Shown here piece after piece: positions 20,057 to 29,865 of a DNA stretch of 64,000 bases. The stretch lies in contig JALENJ010000062.1 in NCBI GenBank assembly GCA_022767445.1, positions 1 to 64,000 on the forward strand. Direction: 5' to 3'. The translations under genes were made by a program, and so were the position numbers. The notes beneath the pieces were generated by a model that was not told the DNA's origin, searched no databases, and saw nothing but the letters and a program-made list of their open reading frames with translations. This DNA is from Erysipelotrichaceae bacterium. Lineage in GTDB: Bacteria; Bacillota_I; Bacilli_A; Erysipelotrichales; Erysipelotrichaceae. Position 1 is the first letter of the stretch; the number at the start of each line of letters is the position of its first letter.

Positions 20057-20127
20057 GCAATAATATTATTTCAATGGTACTATTATTATACGAAATATTA
20101 TTTCTGTTTTTGAGATAATATGTTATT
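20057..20127. promoter_or_regulatory. Three AT-rich near-palindromes in the murQ/rpiR divergent intergenic region; probable operators
   Basis: GCAATAATATTATTTC (20057-20072), GAAATATTATTTC (20092-20104), GAGATAATATGTTATTG (20112-20127). Confidence 0.5.
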
Positions 20128-20153
20128 GTTTATATAGATTGGAGCCCTCATAT

Positions 20154-21002
20154 ATGAAAAATGCACTTATTCGATTACGTGAGCATTACCATGAACTGGC
20201 TGGCGCAGAACAGACAGTTGCCCAATATATTCTAAAGAATCCCGAGATTGCTAGTACGCTATCTGTACAAGAGCTAGCCAAGAAGAGCTTCTCTTCTCCA
20301 TCCGCTGTTGTTAGAATGTGTCATCGCATCAACTTTGATGGATTCAAGGACTTTAAGCGTAACTTAACAATCGAACTCGCTGTACATACCAAAACTGGAG
20401 AACAGATGTACAACGAAGAGATTACACGTGAAGATTCCATATCTGATATTATCCGCAAAGTAACTGCGAAAAATGCGAAATCACTCGATGAAACAGAAAA
20501 ACTGATGGATGTAGAAACTCTACAAGCATGTGTGAAGTTGATGGATAACGCCCACAACATCATCCTTGTTGGTATGGGTGCCTCCCTTGTCGCACTTAGA
20601 GACTTATACTTAAAGCTACTACGTATCTCAAGACCATGTACAATCAATGATGACTGGCACTCCCAACTGCTAAGTTGTCGCAACAGTACAGCTAACGATG
20701 TAGCGATTGTATGTTCCTATTCAGGAAATACTTCCGAGGTTCTTACATGCATGAATGCATTAAAAGAAAACCTAACACCAGTGATTGCGATTACACGTTG
20801 TGTTGATACACCAGTCTCAAAACTAGCTGACTACAAACTCTACACAACAGAAAACGAATCTATACTACGTACGGCTGCGATGTCATCCCGTATCTCACAG
20901 TTAAACATCATCGATATACTCTATACAGCACTTGGTACAGTCAACTACGATGAAACCATCAAAGTATTACACAGAACATATATCGAAAAACCGAAAAACT
21001 AA
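20154..21002 (+). CDS. MurR/RpiR family transcriptional regulator (HTH + SIS)
   Basis: AEQTVAQYILKNPEIASTLSVQELAKKSFSSPSAVVRMCHRINFDGFKDFK...SIS: NIILVGMGASLVALRDLYLKL. Confidence 0.95.
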   Translation: MKNALIRLREHYHELAGAEQTVAQYILKNPEIASTLSVQELAKKSFSSPSAVVRMCHRINFDGFKDFKRNLTIELAVHTKTGEQMYNEEITREDSISDIIRKVTAKNAKSLDETEKLMDVETLQACVKLMDNAHNIILVGMGASLVALRDLYLKLLRISRPCTINDDWHSQLLSCRNSTANDVAIVCSYSGNTSEVLTCMNALKENLTPVIAITRCVDTPVSKLADYKLYTTENESILRTAAMSSRISQLNIIDILYTALGTVNYDETIKVLHRTYIEKPKN

Positions 21003-21003
21003 C

Positions 21004-21035
21004 AAATGTCCAGATGATTACACATCTGGACATTT
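21004..21035. terminator. Bidirectional terminator between convergent genes
   Basis: AAATGTCCAGATG-attaca-CATCTGGACATTT. Confidence 0.75.
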
Positions 21036-21042
21036 CATATAC

Positions 21043-21984
21043 TTAGCGATACTTAGAAATCAAATCCTTCATGATTTTCGCAAACGCTTCTCTATCCGCA
21101 TCCAAGATGACTAGCGTCTCACGTTTAGCAAACTTGGTATCACTCCACAAGTCTGTCACTGTCTTACCAAAACTAATTTGGCTTTGTGTTTCAACATAGA
21201 CGCCAGCTTTTTGTCCTGTAAATATCTCAGGATACTGTAGATAAATTAGAGGACATGCATCATGAATGCATAGCATCTCACGATGATAGAAACTCTGATA
21301 GAAATTCATATTCGCTTGTACTACATCTGTAAAGAAGCGACTGATCTTCGTATTAAAATCACTAATATCTTTTACATCCCTACCATCCAAGTATGCACGA
21401 TTGGTCACATCCAAGCCAAACATAATCACAGGGATTCCACTTTGGAATACTGTTTCAGCAGCTTGTGGATCAGCATAGATATTAAACTCTGCACTAGGTG
21501 TAGCGTTACCTCCAACAGCAGCACCACCCATAATCAGAATTCTTTCAACATACTCTTTGATATCAGGATGAGATACGATTGCGGTTGCGATATTTGTTAA
21601 AGGTCCAACCGCAACAATCTGCAGTTTACCCTTTTCTTGTTTCGCACATTGATAGATTGCATCCCATGCATGCATCGTTTCCTTTATCGCTGGCGAATCA
21701 GGAATTATAACACCACCAAGACCATCACTACCATGTACTTGCGAAGCATCCTTTAAAGGAATACACATCGGCTTAATCGCACCAGGATAGACTTTGATAT
21801 CCTCACGACCAGCATATGCCAATACATTTCTAGCATTCTTGAATGTATTTTCATGCTTAACATTTCCTGCAACGGCGGATACACCCTTTAAATCAAGACG
21901 GTCAAGTTGTAATGCACATAATAGTGCAACCGCATCATCCACACCAGTATCGGTATCAATCCAAATTGGAATGAAATCACTCAT
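21043..21984 (-). CDS. Nucleoside hydrolase (Rih family)
   Basis: IPIWIDTDTGVDDAVALLCAL...HGSDGLGGV...IMGGAAVGGNATPSAEFNIYADPQAAETVF. Confidence 0.95.
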   Translation of the reverse strand: MSDFIPIWIDTDTGVDDAVALLCALQLDRLDLKGVSAVAGNVKHENTFKNARNVLAYAGREDIKVYPGAIKPMCIPLKDASQVHGSDGLGGVIIPDSPAIKETMHAWDAIYQCAKQEKGKLQIVAVGPLTNIATAIVSHPDIKEYVERILIMGGAAVGGNATPSAEFNIYADPQAAETVFQSGIPVIMFGLDVTNRAYLDGRDVKDISDFNTKISRFFTDVVQANMNFYQSFYHREMLCIHDACPLIYLQYPEIFTGQKAGVYVETQSQISFGKTVTDLWSDTKFAKRETLVILDADREAFAKIMKDLISKYR

Positions 21985-22937
21985 TGTATCTCTACCTTTC
22001 TATCATCATACACCTTACAAGCCTCTACCAATAAATCCACGAAACCTTCACGATCTACGCCTAATACCGCACGTACATTTGGTTGTTGTTTGCTTGTGCC
22101 ATGCCAATCAGGGATGGTCGCTCCTCGTGTATATTGTCCCTTGGTATCTACTTGTACATATAGATCCTTTATCGTAAAGATTTCAGGTTTTAATAGTACA
22201 GCCACTGCACATGGATCATGTAGTGGTGAACCTGACCAACCAAGCTGTTCATGGTGTTTAAAGAAGAATGCTAACCAATCCGCTACAATCGTAGATACTT
22301 GATTGCCAATGGCACGTATCTTCTTTTCATCATCTGGATAGACAATAGCTTTCTCAGTCACATCAAGTCCACACATTGTCAGTGGAATCCCTGAGGTGAA
22401 GACAATCTGTGCAGCTTCTGGATCTTCAAAGATATTAAATTCCGCTGCAGGTGTCCAATTACCATTTCTTAGACCTCCACCCATGATGGATATCATACCA
22501 ATCTTATCCTTCACTTCAGGATGCGCTAATAATAGTGCCGCAACATTTGTCAAAGGTCCTGTAGAGATAATCGTAACAAGTTCATCTGTTTCATTTAGGA
22601 CCTTTGACATCAACTCTACAGAAGATAACTCTTCCAACTGCATGCATGGTTCAGGTAACTTCGGTCCATCCAACCCAGATTCTCCATGAAAGTTACCTGC
22701 CGTAATTAACTGTGCAAGTAAAGGCTTATTTCTACCCTTTGCGATTGGCGCTTCAATACCCAATAGTGTACATACACGCATGGCATTGTATGTTGTCTTT
22801 TCCAACGTTTGATTACCAGCTACACTGGTAACTGCTTTAATATCAAAGTTGGGATTCGATTTAGCAAGTACCCAGGCAATCGCATCATCGTGACCTGGAT
22901 CGCCATCCAAAATGACAGGTATCTTATGATCTACCAT
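21981..22937 (-). CDS. Nucleoside hydrolase (Rih family), second paralogue
   Basis: IPVILDGDPGHDDAIAWVLA...HGESGLDGP...ISIMGGGLRNGNWTPAAEFNIFEDPEAA. Confidence 0.96.
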   Translation of the reverse strand: MVDHKIPVILDGDPGHDDAIAWVLAKSNPNFDIKAVTSVAGNQTLEKTTYNAMRVCTLLGIEAPIAKGRNKPLLAQLITAGNFHGESGLDGPKLPEPCMQLEELSSVELMSKVLNETDELVTIISTGPLTNVAALLLAHPEVKDKIGMISIMGGGLRNGNWTPAAEFNIFEDPEAAQIVFTSGIPLTMCGLDVTEKAIVYPDDEKKIRAIGNQVSTIVADWLAFFFKHHEQLGWSGSPLHDPCAVAVLLKPEIFTIKDLYVQVDTKGQYTRGATIPDWHGTSKQQPNVRAVLGVDREGFVDLLVEACKVYDDRKVEIQ

Positions 22938-23887
22938 TACGCACTTACCTTTTCATGATGTGCTCTTTTTGCACGTCTTCTAGCGATAATCGCAAATACC
23001 ACAAGGCCGATAATCGTTACGAGATATGGAATTGGTGATACAAGGTTAGAATCTACACCAGTCGCAGATAACTTAATACCTAATGCCTGAGCGAATCCGA
23101 AGATCAACGCGGATAACATACAGCCAAGAGGTTCACCTGCGCCCATAGCTTGTGCAGCTAAGGCAATAAAACCACGACCAGCCAGCATGTCAAGCGACCA
23201 ACCCATTGCGTAGTACATTGACATAAATGCACCACCCATACCACAAAGAATACCAGCGATAACCATTGTGATGTACTTAATACGTAGAACACTGACACCA
23301 ACAGATGAAGCCGCATGTGGATTTTCACCAACAGAGCGGATATTCAAACCGAGCGGTGTACGATATAACAATACCCATGTTAAGAAAACACTGATAAATG
23401 CTAGGTATGTGAGTAAACTATGACCTGATAATACATTTCCAATCACCGGAATTTGATTGATGAATGGAATTGTAATACTTGGAATCTGTAGTTTTTGTGT
23501 AATTAAAGATGTTGTGGAAGTCAATTGTGTTCCTTGTGTAATACCAGTAATTACCTTCACAAGGAAGATTGTTCCACCAGACCCAATCATATTGACCGCA
23601 GTACCCGTTAGGATAATATCCGTCTTTAGATTAAACGCAAAGAATCCCATAAACAGACTGACAAGAATACCCGTCACAATGGCTACTAGTAAACCTATAA
23701 ACCAGCTGCCTGAATAGTATGCAAATAGCGAACCAAATAAAGCTGAAATCATCATCGTTCCTTCAAGACCAATGTTGGATACACCAGCCTTTTCACAGAT
23801 GACAGCCGCCATCGTTGCGAATAGAATAGGCGCCGTAATACGGAAAATCGCAAAGAAGAATTCAGGTGTAAATATCATCTGTAACAT
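22937..23887 (-). CDS. Nucleoside ABC transporter permease (NupQ/YufQ-like)
   Basis: CEKAGVSNIGLEGTMMISALFG...GLNIRSVGENPHAASSVGVSVLRIKY. Confidence 0.92.
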   Translation of the reverse strand: MLQMIFTPEFFFAIFRITAPILFATMAAVICEKAGVSNIGLEGTMMISALFGSLFAYYSGSWFIGLLVAIVTGILVSLFMGFFAFNLKTDIILTGTAVNMIGSGGTIFLVKVITGITQGTQLTSTTSLITQKLQIPSITIPFINQIPVIGNVLSGHSLLTYLAFISVFLTWVLLYRTPLGLNIRSVGENPHAASSVGVSVLRIKYITMVIAGILCGMGGAFMSMYYAMGWSLDMLAGRGFIALAAQAMGAGEPLGCMLSALIFGFAQALGIKLSATGVDSNLVSPIPYLVTIIGLVVFAIIARRRAKRAHHEKVSA

Positions 23888-23888
23888 T

Positions 23889-25034
23889 CTACTTCACACT
23901 CCCTTCTACAGTCGCATCAATCATTTTTTCACGCAGCTCTTCCTCTGCACTCTTAACAACCAGTCTTTGACGATACTTCGATAAGAATTGATCAGCCGCA
24001 AAGAACAAGAAGATTACCGCCTGAATAATGTCGATTAATTGGGCAGGTACAGATGCATATGTGGACATCAATGTACAACCCTTTTCAAGATATGCCATAA
24101 AGAAAGCCGCTAGTGGTACAAATGCAGGATTATTACCCGCAAGAATCGCTACCGTAACACCTGTCCATCCATATCCTGGCTGTGCTAACCAGTCAAAGTA
24201 CAGATTTCGACCAAGCATTTCGATACCGCCACCCATACCAGCAAGTAATCCACCGATGACTTGGGCAAGAATGATTACCATCGCAACATTCATACCAGAA
24301 TACATTGAGAACTTCTGGTTAATACCAATCATACGAATTGCATAACCCCAACGTGTACGATACATAAATAGCGCAATTAAGATTGTCACAACAATCGCAA
24401 TCACAAAGCCAATTGATAACTTGGATCCATTGTTAATTAGCTGAGGTAGTGCAGCGTTTGCTTGGAAGTTACTAGTCTGTACTGTACCCTTTGTCTTATC
24501 TGCGATAAATGCATTCATCAAGAACTTGATGACATACATGATGACATAGTTCAACATCAAGGAGTTAACCATTTCACTGACATTTAACTTCGCCTTCAGT
24601 ACTGCCGGTATCAACATCATAATTGCAGTCGCAATCGCACCAGCCGCAATCGCAACGATTGGTAATAATACACCAGGTAGTGGAGCGTATACCGCAACCA
24701 ACGATGTCACAAATGCGCCAAGCAAGATGCCACCCTCAGATCCTAAGTTAAACTGATTCGCTGAGAACATGACACAAGTCGCAAGACCCGTAAAGATAAT
24801 CGGAATCATACCTGCAAGTATGTCCGTAAATCCCTTTACACTAAAGCTACCGTTTGTTCGAATGAGCGGTTGAATCAACATCGCCTTGAGTGATTCAAAC
24901 GTAGCACCTAAACGTGCTCCAAAACTATTACCTTTTGAGCTGACAAAAATCAAGAAGGCAGCTACCAATAAGGCAATTCCAATTGCGAGTGCACCACGCA
25001 CTACGCTAAACATCAAACTTCTTTTCTTATTCAT
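23889..25034 (-). CDS. Nucleoside ABC transporter permease (NupP/YufP-like)
   Basis: FTGLATCVMFSANQFNLGSEGGILLGA...VSEMVNSLMLNYV. Confidence 0.92.
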   Translation of the reverse strand: MNKKRSLMFSVVRGALAIGIALLVAAFLIFVSSKGNSFGARLGATFESLKAMLIQPLIRTNGSFSVKGFTDILAGMIPIIFTGLATCVMFSANQFNLGSEGGILLGAFVTSLVAVYAPLPGVLLPIVAIAAGAIATAIMMLIPAVLKAKLNVSEMVNSLMLNYVIMYVIKFLMNAFIADKTKGTVQTSNFQANAALPQLINNGSKLSIGFVIAIVVTILIALFMYRTRWGYAIRMIGINQKFSMYSGMNVAMVIILAQVIGGLLAGMGGGIEMLGRNLYFDWLAQPGYGWTGVTVAILAGNNPAFVPLAAFFMAYLEKGCTLMSTYASVPAQLIDIIQAVIFLFFAADQFLSKYRQRLVVKSAEEELREKMIDATVEGSVK

Positions 25035-26586
25035 GTGTAACCCTTCCAATCTCTTCAGCACTCTGTTTCTTAATGCCTAACATATACTGACCCATAATCT
25101 CATCATCCAATTGTGTTGTATCCTCAAAGTAAGCAACAATCTTACCACCGTACATCACAATCAAACTATCGGATAATTCCATAACTTCATTTAGATCCGC
25201 AGATACGAGTAACACACCAATACCAGAACGAGACAAATCAACTAGTTTCTTACGAATGAACTCCGTCGCACCAACGTCAATACCACGTGTTGGTTGATCG
25301 GCGATAATCAAATCTGGTTGATTTGAAAACTCACGCGCTACAACCACCTTTTGGATATTACCACCCGACAACATGCCAACTTTCTGGTTGCGGCTCTTGC
25401 ATAACACCTTGTATTCTTCAATCAATTCATCTGTCTTTGCATGCATGTTCTTCATATCAAACAGTAAACCCTTGTTCATCTGTTTTGAATCACTGCGATC
25501 AGAGATGATATTTTCTTCAATCGTCGCATTGGCCGCAATGCCAAACAACATACGATCTTCTGGAACTAGAGAGATATGCTTTTGACGTAACTCACGTTGA
25601 TTGAGACCGATGATATTTTCGCCATTCATGGTGATGGTTCCACTGTTTGGTGTATTTAAACCAAACAACATATCTACCAACTCTTTTTGACCATTTCCTT
25701 CAACACCAGCGATACCAAGTATTTCTCCCTTACGTACCGATAGGGAAACACCATCTAACATCTTCTTTCCCCAGTCATTAACGTAATGTAAATCTCGTAC
25801 TTTTAGAATCGTGTCTGTTGGTTTTGCGGCATCCTTTTGTACCTGTAGTACAACATCACGGCCAACCATCAAACGAGAAATCTTCTCAGGCGTTACGTCC
25901 TTTGTCTCATAGACACCCATAAACTTACCACCACGCAAGATACTCAGACGATCTGTAATCTCCATGATTTCATTTAGCTTATGAGAGATGAAAATCAAAG
26001 TATAACCCTGTTGTTTTAAATGTTTTAGCTCTTTAAATAACTCTGTTGTTTCTTGGGTTGTTAATACAGCAGTAGGTTCATCTAAGATTAAAATCTTAGC
26101 ACCACGTACCAAAGCCTTTAGTATTTCAACCTTCTGTTTCATACCAACAGGAATATCAACGACACGTGCTGTTGGATCAACAATCAGGTTAAACTTCTTT
26201 GCATATTCTTCTGTAATTTGAATTGCCTTTTGTTTATCAATAAAAATTCCATTCTTCTTCGGTGTCATACCTAAGACGATATTCTCCGCAACCGTTAAGC
26301 TAGGCACCAACATGAAGTGTTGGTGAACCATTCCGATTCCTTTTGATATCGCTACATTTGGTGAGGAAAGATGTACCTTTTCACCATTGACATAAATCTC
26401 ACCTTCCGTCGGTTGTTCTAGGCCGAACAACATCTTCATCAGTGTTGATTTACCAGCACCATTTTCACCCATTAATGCATGGATTTCTCCCTTACGTACA
26501 TTCAAATCAACATCCTGATTAGCGACTACACCATTGGGATAAATCTTACGTATCCCTTTCATTTGAATGACATATTCTTCACTCAT
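25027..26586 (-). CDS. Nucleoside ABC transporter ATP-binding protein (NupO/YufO-like, duplicated ATPase)
   Basis: MGENGAGKSTLMKMLFGLEQPTEGEIYVNGE...two ABC domains; VAREFSNQPDLIIADQPTRGIDVGATEFI. Confidence 0.95.
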   Translation of the reverse strand: MSEEYVIQMKGIRKIYPNGVVANQDVDLNVRKGEIHALMGENGAGKSTLMKMLFGLEQPTEGEIYVNGEKVHLSSPNVAISKGIGMVHQHFMLVPSLTVAENIVLGMTPKKNGIFIDKQKAIQITEEYAKKFNLIVDPTARVVDIPVGMKQKVEILKALVRGAKILILDEPTAVLTTQETTELFKELKHLKQQGYTLIFISHKLNEIMEITDRLSILRGGKFMGVYETKDVTPEKISRLMVGRDVVLQVQKDAAKPTDTILKVRDLHYVNDWGKKMLDGVSLSVRKGEILGIAGVEGNGQKELVDMLFGLNTPNSGTITMNGENIIGLNQRELRQKHISLVPEDRMLFGIAANATIEENIISDRSDSKQMNKGLLFDMKNMHAKTDELIEEYKVLCKSRNQKVGMLSGGNIQKVVVAREFSNQPDLIIADQPTRGIDVGATEFIRKKLVDLSRSGIGVLLVSADLNEVMELSDSLIVMYGGKIVAYFEDTTQLDDEIMGQYMLGIKKQSAEEIGRVTHE

Positions 26587-26620
26587 CACTATTACCTCTT
26601 TATATATTCCTAAATAAGAA

Positions 26621-26684
26621 AGTCCAGTCACAACTACCCTTTCAAGCTATTAATCTCTACTTTCTCGGCAGTTGAAACTGGACT
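26621..26684 (-). other. Intercistronic imperfect inverted repeat (mRNA stem-loop) between BMP lipoprotein and ABC ATPase genes
   Basis: AGTCCAGTCACAACTACC (26621-26638) pairs with GGCAGTTGAAACTGGACT (26667-26684). Confidence 0.7.
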
Positions 26685-26793
26685 CATAAAACACCAAAGA
26701 TACTAATCAAATAGATTGTTTTTTCGTGACCGGATGAAACATACGAAACCTTTACGCAAAACAATTTATGAATCTTTTACTGCAACGTTTTCG

Positions 26794-27921
26794 TTAAGGA
26801 CGAACGCTTTCACGTAATGTTTCTAAATCTTTTGAAGCATTTCCTAACGCTGTTGGAACTTCAACCTTACCATCTAAGACATCTTGAATCGCAGCATTTA
26901 CCTTATCTTTTGTTTCTTGAGAAGCATACTTATCAAAATTCTTATCAGTAACAACACCTACACCATTGTCCTTAAGACCTAATGTAACTTCTTGACCCCA
27001 GTATTCTTTACCGGCATCCCATTCATCAAATACCCAGATTAAGGAATTACCAACATTCTTCAAACCAGAAGTTAATGTGATAGCCGCAAGATCTGCAGAG
27101 AATGTAGATTCTTGGTCGGAGTCAACACCAATAAACCAAGCACTACCCTTTTCAAGAGCTGCTTCTGCTGCACCATTACCAGCATTACCAGCAACACCCC
27201 AGATGATATCAGCCTTATTGTCACCAATCATGGATAGACCATATTCCTTAGCAATCGCTGTATCTACATAGTCATTTGTATAGCGAGTATCCACCTTGAT
27301 ATCAGGATCAACATTCTGTGCACCAGCAATGTATCCATATAAGAAGTCATTGATAACAGGACTATCAATACCACCTACAAAGCCGATTACCTTATCAGGA
27401 TTAATACGATCAACAGAAGTATCTGTTGTCATACTAGCTGCGAAAGTACCGATGATATATCCCAATTCATTCTGCTTATAAGTTAAATTCAATACATTAT
27501 TATTATCGCCAGCGTATGTATTGTCATCAAAGATTGCATACTTTTGATCAGGATACTCTGTCGCAACTTCCTTTAGGAAGTCAGGCATCTGATAAGTACC
27601 ACAGATAATCAAATCATACTCACCAGTTTCCGAAACTTCGTAAAGAGTAGATAGCCATCTAGGCTTATCCGCATCTGTACCACCCATTTCAATTGTCTTT
27701 AAAGTGATACGACCATCTTTTTCAAGTGTCTGTAAACCGGCAGCTGCGGAGTCAAAGAATGATTTATCTCCTAAATTACCATTAACTAAATACGCAACGT
27801 TATAAACCTTTTTATCAGATTCAGAACTATTTGCGGCTGGTTCATTGGCATTATTACCACCACAACCAACAAGTGGTGCAAGCATGGACGCAACCAACGC
27901 TGCCTTCAAAAAATTTTTCAT
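26794..27921 (-). CDS. BMP family (PnrA-like) nucleoside-binding lipoprotein
   Basis: MKNFLKAALVASMLAPLVGCGGNN lipobox; GDKSFFDSAAAGLQTLEKDG; IGFVGGIDSPVINDFLYGYIAGAQ. Confidence 0.95.
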   Translation of the reverse strand: MKNFLKAALVASMLAPLVGCGGNNANEPAANSSESDKKVYNVAYLVNGNLGDKSFFDSAAAGLQTLEKDGRITLKTIEMGGTDADKPRWLSTLYEVSETGEYDLIICGTYQMPDFLKEVATEYPDQKYAIFDDNTYAGDNNNVLNLTYKQNELGYIIGTFAASMTTDTSVDRINPDKVIGFVGGIDSPVINDFLYGYIAGAQNVDPDIKVDTRYTNDYVDTAIAKEYGLSMIGDNKADIIWGVAGNAGNGAAEAALEKGSAWFIGVDSDQESTFSADLAAITLTSGLKNVGNSLIWVFDEWDAGKEYWGQEVTLGLKDNGVGVVTDKNFDKYASQETKDKVNAAIQDVLDGKVEVPTALGNASKDLETLRESVRP

Positions 27922-27977
27922 GAATTTTCCTCCCATATATTTTCAAAACTCACACTAGAATATAAAATACTATTATG

Positions 27978-27991
27978 TGTAAGCGATTTCA
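27978..27991 (-). promoter_or_regulatory. Catabolite responsive element (CcpA cre): TGAAATCGCTTACA
   Basis: Perfect match to TGWAANCGNTNWCA, just downstream of the -10 of the BMP promoter. Confidence 0.8.
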
Positions 27992-28000
27992 TGTACTCTT

Positions 28001-28029
28001 ATTCTATTAGTGCAAAATCAATAAGTCAA
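28001..28029 (-). promoter_or_regulatory. Sigma-A type promoter TTGACT-17 bp-TAGAAT for the nucleoside transporter operon
   Basis: Minus-strand hexamers at 28024-28029 and 28001-28006. Confidence 0.75.
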
Positions 28030-28063
28030 TACACATTTTCTAATATTTAGAGAGGATAAAAAG

Positions 28064-29095
28064 ATGTACGAAAATATACCAAAAATAAACTTACATCTGC
28101 ATCTAGATGGTTCATTTCGCATGCAGACAATATGGAAGTTGGCAAAGGATCAACATGTGCAAATGCCAACCGAAACCCTTGATGAATACAAGGAATTCAT
28201 CAGGCGTTGTGCCAACGCAAAAGATGTCAATGAATATCTCAAAATGTTCGATGACCCACTCAAATGCATGCAAGATCAAGATTCTATTTCTCGTATTACA
28301 TATGAATTGATCGAAGATCTTGCTTTGCAAAACTACATCTATGCTGAAATACGCTTCGCCCCACAACTACATACACAAAAAGGACTAAGCCAAAGCCAAG
28401 CACTAGAGGCAGTTTTAAAAGGGCGCAAACAAGCACTTGAGAAATATCCAAATATTCACATCGGTATCATAACATGCATGATGTGTGTAGGACTGGATAC
28501 CATCAATCAGAAAGAGAATATGGAAACTGTTGATGTCTGCAAGAACTACCTTGGCAAAGGCGTGGTAGGAATTGATCTTGCTGGTGCAGAGGGTTTCGTC
28601 CCACTCTCCAACTTTGGACCACTATTTGCTAGGGCAAAACAATACAACATTCCTATGACATGCCATGCTGGCGATAGCCAAGGTCCAGATACAGTCAAAG
28701 ACGCAATGGACTTTGGCGTTACACGCATTGGACATGGCCATCACGTATACTTCGATGAAAGCCTCATCCAACGTGCAATCGACAATCAAATTCTATTTGA
28801 AATCTGTCCAACCTCCAATGTCCAATGTCAAACCGTACCATCTTACCAAAAACATCCAATGAAACAGCTATACGATAGAGGCGTACACATATGTGTCAAT
28901 ACCGACAATGATACCTTTGCTGGAGTACATATCGCCGATGAATATGAACGCTGCATAAAGGATATGGGATTTACAATAGACGATATCTTCAAGATGAATC
29001 TTTACGCCGCACAAAGTGCGTTTCTTCCAGAAGATGAAAAACAAGAAATCATACATGTTATCACACAAGCAAGAAAGGATTATCAAACATGCTAG
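28064..29095 (+). CDS. add: Adenosine deaminase
   Basis: IPKINLHLHLDGSFRMQTIWKLA...GIDLAGAEGF...TCHAGDSQGPDTVKDAMDFGVTRIGHGHH...CPTSNVQC. Confidence 0.93.
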   Translation: MYENIPKINLHLHLDGSFRMQTIWKLAKDQHVQMPTETLDEYKEFIRRCANAKDVNEYLKMFDDPLKCMQDQDSISRITYELIEDLALQNYIYAEIRFAPQLHTQKGLSQSQALEAVLKGRKQALEKYPNIHIGIITCMMCVGLDTINQKENMETVDVCKNYLGKGVVGIDLAGAEGFVPLSNFGPLFARAKQYNIPMTCHAGDSQGPDTVKDAMDFGVTRIGHGHHVYFDESLIQRAIDNQILFEICPTSNVQCQTVPSYQKHPMKQLYDRGVHICVNTDNDTFAGVHIADEYERCIKDMGFTIDDIFKMNLYAAQSAFLPEDEKQEIIHVITQARKDYQTC

Positions 29096-29826
29096 AAGCA
29101 CACATTCAATTAGATTCAAGCGTTAACGCAAAATACGCCATCATGCCAGGAGACCCTGCACGCATTGATCGTATTATTCCATTTTTAGATGATGTACAAA
29201 AACTTGCATACAATCGCGAATTCCGCAGTGTATCAGGTTACTACAAAGGTGTCAAAGTCATCGCTATCTCCACGGGCATCGGAGGCTCCTCGGCATCCAT
29301 CGCGATTGAAGAACTCAAACACATAGGCGTTGATACCATGATACGCATCGGTTCATGCGGAGCACTCCAAAAAGACATCCAACTTGGTGATCTAATCTTC
29401 GCCCTAGGAGCAATAAGAGATGAGGGAACCTCCAAAGCCTACGCAGATATACGTTATCCAGCCGTTGCGGATTCAGACTTCCTACAAAAATGCATCGAAG
29501 CTGCAAAAGAAAACAACTGGACATACCACACAGGTATTGTGCACAGCCATGAAAGCTTCTATATCGATACCAACGCAGAAGAAGAAAAGAAATGGTCCAG
29601 CATGGGTGCACTAGGTGCAGATATGGAAACTGCTGCCCTATTTACCGTAGGTAGACTCCGTCATATAAGAACCATGTCTATCCTCAACAATGTTGTCCTA
29701 TATGGACAAGATACCTCTGATTCCATCAGTGATTACGCAAACCAAGCAACCAAAACCATGGAGGGTGAAAAAAGAGAGATCCTAACCGCACTTGAAGCAA
29801 TCTTTAAACTTGAAAACAGTAAATAG
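29089..29826 (+). CDS. Nucleoside phosphorylase (uridine phosphorylase family)
   Basis: YAIMPGDPARIDRI...STGIGGSSASIAIEELKHIGVDTMIRIGSCGAL...ADMETAALF. Confidence 0.93.
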   Translation: MLEAHIQLDSSVNAKYAIMPGDPARIDRIIPFLDDVQKLAYNREFRSVSGYYKGVKVIAISTGIGGSSASIAIEELKHIGVDTMIRIGSCGALQKDIQLGDLIFALGAIRDEGTSKAYADIRYPAVADSDFLQKCIEAAKENNWTYHTGIVHSHESFYIDTNAEEEKKWSSMGALGADMETAALFTVGRLRHIRTMSILNNVVLYGQDTSDSISDYANQATKTMEGEKREILTALEAIFKLENSK

Positions 29827-29828
29827 AC

Positions 29829-29865
29829 AAAAGGATTTGCCTACATCGTAAGCAAATCCTTTTTA
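29829..29865. terminator. Bidirectional terminator
   Basis: AAAAGGATTTGC-ctacatcgtaa-GCAAATCCTTTT. Confidence 0.8.

Noticed and set aside
26621-26684. Possible purine riboswitch ahead of the ABC ATPase gene
   Set aside because: No purine riboswitch core is visible, and the position is inside the operon rather than in the leader; kept only as a stem-loop.
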